Part shown: positions 7,701 to 11,069 of the stretch, piece after piece
Layout: each line of letters begins with the position of its first letter
Numbering within the stretch: position 1 is the first letter of the stretch
DNA from: an uncultured Bacteroides sp.
GTDB taxonomy: Bacteria > Bacteroidota > Bacteroidia > Bacteroidales > Bacteroidaceae
Assembly: GCA_900556845.1 (NCBI GenBank)
Contig: USQO01000069.1
Coordinates: 1 to 11,069 of the forward strand
DNA length: 11,069 nucleotides
Direction of reading: 5' to 3'
Position numbers and translations under genes: made by a program
Notes under the pieces: model-generated
What the model was told of the DNA's origin: nothing
The model's input: the letters and a program-made list of their open reading frames with translations, nothing else
Databases searched by the model: none

Positions 7701-7832
7701 CTGTTTGATGTCGTTTTTGGAGGAATGGCGGCTACAATTGTGTTCGGACTTACTTTTGCAACCCTCTTGACACTGTTTGTAACTCCTGCACTTTATGCAA
7801 TTATCTATCGAGTAAGAAAGGATGGCGTATGA
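4788..7832 (+). CDS. RND efflux transporter, inner-membrane permease (AcrB/TriC-like)
   Basis: Proton-driven RND pump, 1014 aa, slightly shorter than AcrB (about 1049) but complete. TM1 is at about 14-32, followed by KLEDAPFTIKQAVVTTTYPG and SPLEVQQQVTDVLEE, the opening typical of TriC-like pumps. The first periplasmic region runs to about residue 335. TM2-TM6 occupy about 340-490, with the TM4 proton-relay motif GMLVDNAIVV (D403, N404): one of the two AcrB aspartates is Asn, common outside the classical HAE1 group. TM7 lies near 524-546, a second large periplasmic region follows, and TM8-TM12 span about 865-1008, with the TM10 motif LLGMMIKNVIVLLDEVN (K923, matching AcrB K940). AAAGGA precedes the ATG at 4788; a second in-frame ATG at 4800 is possible. 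The stop overlaps the TolC gene by 4 nt (ATGA), indicating translational coupling. The substrate could be a drug, detergent, fatty acid or endogenous metabolite; no heavy-metal signature was noticed. Confidence 0.95.
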   Translation: MKSNMSIFFLKNRALSWLLLILILAGGFYSYLKMGKLEDAPFTIKQAVVTTTYPGASPLEVQQQVTDVLEESIQSLGELYYLKSENRVGLSKITVYVKKEIRADAMQQLWDKLRRKVNDVQNKLPEGAGPSVVNDDFGDVLGVFYGLQGNGVSWRELEEQAKLIKNEFLNIQDVAKVEVFGVQSRTIEVNVQPFLLSQTGTTMGDIVAAFQKQNKITDAGAIETRDNRLRIETTGSFSNLDEIENLTITSRSGENFRLGDIAVLSESYVRPERNKMKVDNVPALGIAISTVADGNVVTMSQLIKEKAEALQREMPAGFTLSVIYDQGYESAVANDGFVLNLIISVVTVVAVLLFFIGLKNGILIGSGLIFSIFGTLIYMYATGIALQRMSLAAIIIAMGMLVDNAIVVYDAALINMQLGMRKRVAILKAVSGTAMPLLAATLIAVLTFMPVYLSPHITGELLSSLFIVIAVSLLLSWVFAMTQNVFFIQEFVRRPRPEELIGTLYQGRFYDIFRKMLAFTIDHKYVVVAAMVGLLVAAGWGFRFLPNVFMPQLNKQYFTVDLWLPEGAKINHTEQIADSLVEKVLAKEGVLHVSSFVGQTPPRFYLANAAYGPQPNYVYFVVEAETPERARALQDELQNELPVFFPDKLVRVNRFELNTVPQALIEARFCGDDPAVLDSLTQLALNVMKNNPKVANPRNEWGNMAMNIRVDYNPVKAGKLAVGKSDLMYSVKSVSDGVPVGVFRENEYRVPVLLRMDKDLDQSLKQMGDISVWNGTRSAPLAQLVDSISLDWEWPLVKTYNRRLSMAAQCDVKPGYTMSEVHAEIRKEIESISLPDGYSFFWDSQFKDQKEAMEALTKYFPLAILLLIVILVALFRNYSQPLIIFLILPLSLIGMVLGLLVTGFSFGFFCMAGWLGLLGMMIKNVIVLLDEVNIQRGEGVMPYRAVIEATVARTRPVLMAAITTILGMIPLLFDVVFGGMAATIVFGLTFATLLTLFVTPALYAIIYRVRKDGV

Positions 7833-9130
7833 ATAAAATGAAAAGTATATTATTGACTGTATGTTGCCTTTGTTCTTTGCAGACTATGGCAAGTGAACCT
7901 GTAGCAGGGCTACAGCAATATCGAGAAAAGGTTTTGCAGTATAATCAGGACTTAAAATCGGCAGAGCTGAATATTGCCCGCCAGAAAGAGTTGCTGAAAT
8001 CAGCTAAAGCTGACTTTCTGCCTGCTTTGTCGGCAAACGGAAATTTCAATTATACTGGCAATCCCAGACAGTTGGACTTGCACTTGCCTGAGTGGGAGCC
8101 GCTGCACTTGCAAGGGCGGGAAACCAGTTATGGAGCTTCAGTTTCGATATCGCAACCGATTTATCAGGGAGGACGGTTGAAAGCGGGTTATGATAAGGCA
8201 AAGCAGGAACAGCGTATTGCTTTGTTTGAACAGCAACAGCTTAAAAATGAATTGCTGTATCGTGCTGATGTGTGTTACTGGAATGCCATTGCCAGTAGGG
8301 AGCTGGTTGATGTCTCCAGACAATACCAGAGTTCTGTCGGAAAGTTGGTTGCTATTGTGCAGGAACGGGTTGAGGCTGAGTTTACAGACAGAAATGATTT
8401 ATTGATGGCAGAAGTGAAGAAGAATGAAGCGGATTATCAGTTGCTGCAGGCTATTCATGATGCTGATGTAAGTTTTCTTTCGATGTCTGTATTGGCGGGC
8501 TTGTCGGTCGACTCTGTTTTTGAGATGGATTCATTGGTTGCCCCAGTGCGCGAGGCGACTGTTCATACCGGTTTTCATCCGGAAAACTCCAATCGGGCGG
8601 AATTGCGTATTGCAACTGAGAATATTGCCAGACAGCAGTCGTTGATGAAATTGGAAAATTCCCAGTTTCTTCCACACCTGAGTGTGGGTGTTGATGGTAG
8701 CTATGCTGCACCTGGATATGATTTTACAGCTGATATGGACTGGAATTATGCAATTTATGCGAAACTGAGTATTCCGCTTTATGAATGGGGAAAGAGAAAG
8801 AATGTACGCAGAGCAGGGAATTATCAGGTCCGTATGGCAAAGGAGAATTACAATAAGGCTGTGGATCAGGTCTACCTGGAAACCGAAACGGCAGGATGTG
8901 CTTACCGACAGGCTGTTGAGCAAGTTTTGCTGACGGAAAAATCGTTGGAAAAGGCGGCTGAAAGTGAATCTATATCTTTGGATAATTATTGCGAAGGCCG
9001 GATTTCTATTGTGGAAGTCATCAATGCACAGCTCTACCATTTACAGGCTAGGGTGAATTATATTCAGTCTAAATTAAAGGCTCAGGTTTCAAGAAGTGAT
9101 TATTATAGGGCTATTGGAATGTCATTCTAG
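7829..9130 (+). CDS. TolC-family outer-membrane efflux channel protein
   Basis: Outer-membrane factor (OEP, PF02321 type), 433 aa, forming the trimeric exit duct for the adjacent pump. A signal peptide covers about residues 1-22 (KSILLTVCCLCSLQTMAS); the cysteines do not form a convincing lipobox, so cleavage by signal peptidase I is more likely. Two repeated helical modules are visible. The first contains QDLKSAELNIARQKELLKSA, LPALSANGNFNY and ISQPIYQGGRLKAGYDKAKQ. The second contains RAELRIATENIARQQSLMKL, FLPHLSVGVDGSYAAPGYDF and LSIPLYEWGKRKNVRRAGNY. The paired xxPIYQGGRxxxGY and xxPLYEWGKRxxxxR motifs are hallmark turns after beta-strands in TolC proteins. The C-terminal YCEGRISIVEVINAQLYHLQ also fits. 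The start overlaps the pump stop (ATGA); the in-frame ATG at 7838 gives a more standard signal peptide and may also be used. The kinase gene follows after 25 nt. Confidence 0.93.
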   Translation: MNKMKSILLTVCCLCSLQTMASEPVAGLQQYREKVLQYNQDLKSAELNIARQKELLKSAKADFLPALSANGNFNYTGNPRQLDLHLPEWEPLHLQGRETSYGASVSISQPIYQGGRLKAGYDKAKQEQRIALFEQQQLKNELLYRADVCYWNAIASRELVDVSRQYQSSVGKLVAIVQERVEAEFTDRNDLLMAEVKKNEADYQLLQAIHDADVSFLSMSVLAGLSVDSVFEMDSLVAPVREATVHTGFHPENSNRAELRIATENIARQQSLMKLENSQFLPHLSVGVDGSYAAPGYDFTADMDWNYAIYAKLSIPLYEWGKRKNVRRAGNYQVRMAKENYNKAVDQVYLETETAGCAYRQAVEQVLLTEKSLEKAAESESISLDNYCEGRISIVEVINAQLYHLQARVNYIQSKLKAQVSRSDYYRAIGMSF

Positions 9131-9155
9131 TTATTTTTGCTAAAAAATAATCAGT

Positions 9156-10202
9156 ATGATAAGAAATAAGGCAAAATATACGAAATTGTTGAATGTGTTG
9201 CTGTTTACCGGATTAGGGTGTTTTTCATATTTCTTCCTGATTCGCTATACGGATATTTCGGCTCATTTTCGTGAGGATTTCTCGATGTCTAAAGTCCTTA
9301 TGGCTGTTGTGGTCACCTTCAATGTGCTTGGACTTGGAATGATTTATATTTGCAGGAAGATAGACGAGGCTTATCCCCGTTTGTTTTATTATAAAGATAA
9401 GATAAAATGGTATGCTTTTTTGTATGCTGTTTCTCTTTTCTTGCTTAATTATCTGCTGCTGGTTTCTGTAAAGTGGATGCTTGGCATTTCTTTCCCTTTT
9501 GCAATACGGTGGAGTGGCATACGTATGCTGTTGATAATATGGATTGTCGAATTGGTAATTGTAACTCTTGTACTGATAAACAATTTCTACAGGCAATTGC
9601 TTTATCTTTACAGGCGTAATGAAATGCTGGAAGAAAGTTCTGTAAAGGCACAATATCGTGCCTTGCAGAATCAGCTTAATCCGCATTTTTTATTCAATAG
9701 CTTGAATACGTTGATTGCGGAAATCGAATATAATCCTTCGAATGCGGTAACTTTTACAAGGTATTTGTCGGATGTGTATCGTTATATTCTTCAATGTCAG
9801 GACCACCAGATGGTGACGCTGAAATCTGAACTTGATTTCTTGGATGCTTATGTATTCTTGCAGAAAGTACGTTTGGGAGAGTGTATAGAAATAAACAATA
9901 GTATACCTGAACGATTCCTTTATTGCTATCTTCCACCGTTGACTGTCCAGCTATTGGTTGAGAATATTTTTAAGCATAATGTTATAAATCTTTCTAACCC
10001 GATGCATATCGAATTATATGTGGAGGAAGATACAAATTTCTTGTGTGTGAAAAATAAAGTGCGCAGAAAGCAAGGTACTCCTGTCTCTGGCAGAGGATTA
10101 CAAAATTTGTCGCAAAGGTATGCTTTGCTGGCTGAGCAGACGATTGTTGTACGGGATGATGAGCAATCTTTTCTTGTGAAAGTCCCTTTAATGCAAAAAT
10201 AA
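9156..10202 (+). CDS. LytS/YesM-type sensor histidine kinase with four membrane segments
   Basis: Membrane sensor kinase of the His_kinase (PF06580) class, 348 aa, which phosphorylates the LytTR regulator encoded next. Four hydrophobic segments lie at about 11-29, 46-66, 86-108 and 121-143, with only short loops, so sensing is probably in the membrane. A short helix leads to the phosphoacceptor box AQYRALQNQLNPHFLFNSLN, with H177. The ATP-binding domain has an N-box LVENIFKHNVI (N270, H274), slightly off the more usual LVENAIKHG/N, and a glycine box GRGLQNLSQRY (G312, G314). No PAS, HAMP or large periplasmic domain is present. The gap to tolC is 25 nt and to the regulator gene 6 nt. Position in the operon suggests it monitors pump substrate or membrane state; the signal is not readable from sequence. 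There is no obvious Shine-Dalgarno, only an A-rich leader. Confidence 0.92.
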   Translation: MIRNKAKYTKLLNVLLFTGLGCFSYFFLIRYTDISAHFREDFSMSKVLMAVVVTFNVLGLGMIYICRKIDEAYPRLFYYKDKIKWYAFLYAVSLFLLNYLLLVSVKWMLGISFPFAIRWSGIRMLLIIWIVELVIVTLVLINNFYRQLLYLYRRNEMLEESSVKAQYRALQNQLNPHFLFNSLNTLIAEIEYNPSNAVTFTRYLSDVYRYILQCQDHQMVTLKSELDFLDAYVFLQKVRLGECIEINNSIPERFLYCYLPPLTVQLLVENIFKHNVINLSNPMHIELYVEEDTNFLCVKNKVRRKQGTPVSGRGLQNLSQRYALLAEQTIVVRDDEQSFLVKVPLMQK

Positions 10203-10208
10203 GTACGT

Positions 10209-10976
10209 ATGCAAGTTGCTATAATTGAAGATGAGATGCCGGCTGCCAGATTGTTGAAATCTATGTTGCAGCGCTTGCGTCCGGATTGGGAGATTATCTT
10301 TATTCCGGGAAGTATTGAAGAGGCTGTTAAGTGGTTTGCTGTACATCAGCATCCGGATTTGATTTTTTTGGATATACAGCTGTCGGATGGAAATTCATTT
10401 TTGTTCTTGCAAAACGCACAGCCGGAAAGTGCTGTAATCTTTACTACTGCGTATGATGAATATGCAGTGAAGGCTTTTGAAGTAAATAGTATTGATTATC
10501 TGCTTAAACCTATACATCAAGATAGACTGGAGGTTTCGATACGGCGTTTTGAAGATAAGTGGTCACTTAATCATGTCACGTTCCCGGCTGAAAAATGGTC
10601 GGAGCTGCTGCAGATAATTAATGAAAAAGGAAAGAAATATAGAACACGTTTTTTGATTTCAAATGGGAATAAACTGTTCACGCTACAGTTGGATGATATT
10701 GCATATTTTTATTCGAAGGAGAAAATGACTTTTGCAATGACAAACGAAGGCAAAGCATATATTGTTGATTTTTCCTTGGATAAATTGGGTGAGCAATTGG
10801 ACCCGGATTTGTTTTTTCGTGTGAATCGCCAGTTCTTATTGAACGTACATTGCATTATACGTATTGAGCCTTACTTTAATAACAAGATGTTGGTAAAGGT
10901 AAAACCTCATTTTGATGGCCAGATTATTATTAGCAAAGAAAAGGTAGCCGTGTTAAAAATATGGTTAAACTTTTAG
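10209..10976 (+). CDS. LytTR-family response regulator transcription factor
   Basis: Two-component response regulator, 255 aa, of the AgrA/LytR/YehT type. The receiver domain (1-120) has the acidic pocket E7-D8-E9, phosphoacceptor D55 in LIFLDIQLSDGN, the switch threonine pair FTT (T79-T80) and K100 in YLLKP. A linker (about 120-140) is followed by the LytTR DNA-binding domain (about 143-253), with RTRFLISNGNKLFTLQLDDI, FFRVNRQFLLNVHCIIRIEP and a C-terminal IISKEKVAVLKIWL, all typical. It begins 6 nt after the kinase stop and is the last gene of the operon. The likely target is the promoter near 3660-3690, giving autoregulation of the whole operon, though no convincing LytTR direct repeat was found there. 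The gene is noticeably A+T-rich compared with tcdA and lolD. No terminator is visible in the remaining 52 genomic bases. Confidence 0.94.
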   Translation: MQVAIIEDEMPAARLLKSMLQRLRPDWEIIFIPGSIEEAVKWFAVHQHPDLIFLDIQLSDGNSFLFLQNAQPESAVIFTTAYDEYAVKAFEVNSIDYLLKPIHQDRLEVSIRRFEDKWSLNHVTFPAEKWSELLQIINEKGKKYRTRFLISNGNKLFTLQLDDIAYFYSKEKMTFAMTNEGKAYIVDFSLDKLGEQLDPDLFFRVNRQFLLNVHCIIRIEPYFNNKMLVKVKPHFDGQIIISKEKVAVLKIWLNF

Positions 10977-11028
10977 CTTGTTCCTTTTATTCTTTTTGAA
11001 AAGATATAAATTCAAAGTAATTTTACAT

Positions 11029-11069
11029 CTGTCTCTTATACACATCTCCGAGCCCACGAGACCGGAGCC
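11029..11069 (-). other. Nextera Read-2 adapter, reverse complement (artefact)
   Basis: Bases 11029-11047 are CTGTCTCTTATACACATCT, the reverse complement of the Tn5 mosaic end, and 11048-11062 are CCGAGCCCACGAGAC, the rest of the Illumina Nextera Read-2 adapter read inward to outward. The final seven bases CGGAGCC fit the start of an i7 index; from memory they match index N720. This is library sequence. Biological DNA ends at 11028; bases 10977-11028 are A+T-rich with no gene or clear signal. Confidence 0.98.

Noticed and set aside
10991..11004. TCTTT/AAAGA inverted repeat after the response regulator as a terminator
   Set aside because: A 5-bp A/T-dominated stem with a 4-nt loop and no following T-run is not a credible terminator. 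The real one probably lies beyond the end of the genomic insert.
18..11047. Perfect 19-bp inverted repeats near both ends (18-36 and 11029-11047), as in a composite transposon
   Set aside because: They are the engineered Tn5 mosaic ends attached to Illumina adapter sequence on their outer sides. No transposase gene is present. They are library artefacts.

Overview
The window is a stretch of Bacteroidota DNA, most likely order Bacteroidales (Bacteroides/Phocaeicola-like). It is enclosed by sequencing adapters. Bases 1-36 carry the Nextera Read-1 adapter ending in the 19-nt Tn5 mosaic end. Bases 11029-11069 carry the reverse-complemented mosaic end, the Read-2 adapter and what looks like an index remnant. 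Only bases 37-11028 (10,992 bp) are biological. The lineage call rests on the protein families and their sequence style, weak Shine-Dalgarno sequences with A-rich leaders, and a TTG-N20-TAnnTTTG promoter of the Bacteroides -33/-7 type. It was not tested by a database search.

The left block (56-3585) has three tightly packed plus-strand genes. They are a CPA2-type cation:proton antiporter with a C-terminal universal-stress-like cytoplasmic region, a TcdA-like tRNA threonylcarbamoyladenosine dehydratase, and a LolD-like ABC ATPase without its permease. The genes overlap or are 4 nt apart, and the block ends in a strong intrinsic terminator whose stem contains the lolD stop codon.

The 139-bp gap 3586-3724 is the only sizeable intergenic region. 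It holds a good Bacteroides-type promoter, a perfect TTGTTC-N5-GAACAA inverted repeat between its two boxes, and a minus-strand open frame that reads like the charged C-terminal tail of a lost convergent gene.

The right block (3725-10976) is one five-gene plus-strand operon. It encodes a lipoprotein periplasmic adaptor, an RND inner-membrane pump, a TolC-type outer-membrane channel, a LytS/YesM-type histidine kinase with four membrane segments, and a LytTR response regulator. The first three make a complete tripartite efflux pump. The last two are probably its dedicated sensor and regulator, transcribed with it, which suggests feedback control by an envelope or substrate signal. Base composition is visibly richer in A+T in this block than in tcdA/lolD, so the two blocks may have different histories.

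I found no tRNA, rRNA, CRISPR array, insertion sequence or integrase. No clearly new system is visible. The most useful follow-ups are the pump plus LytTR two-component operon, the intergenic palindrome and possible gene remnant, and an antiporter that appears to lack the usual transmembrane aspartate.
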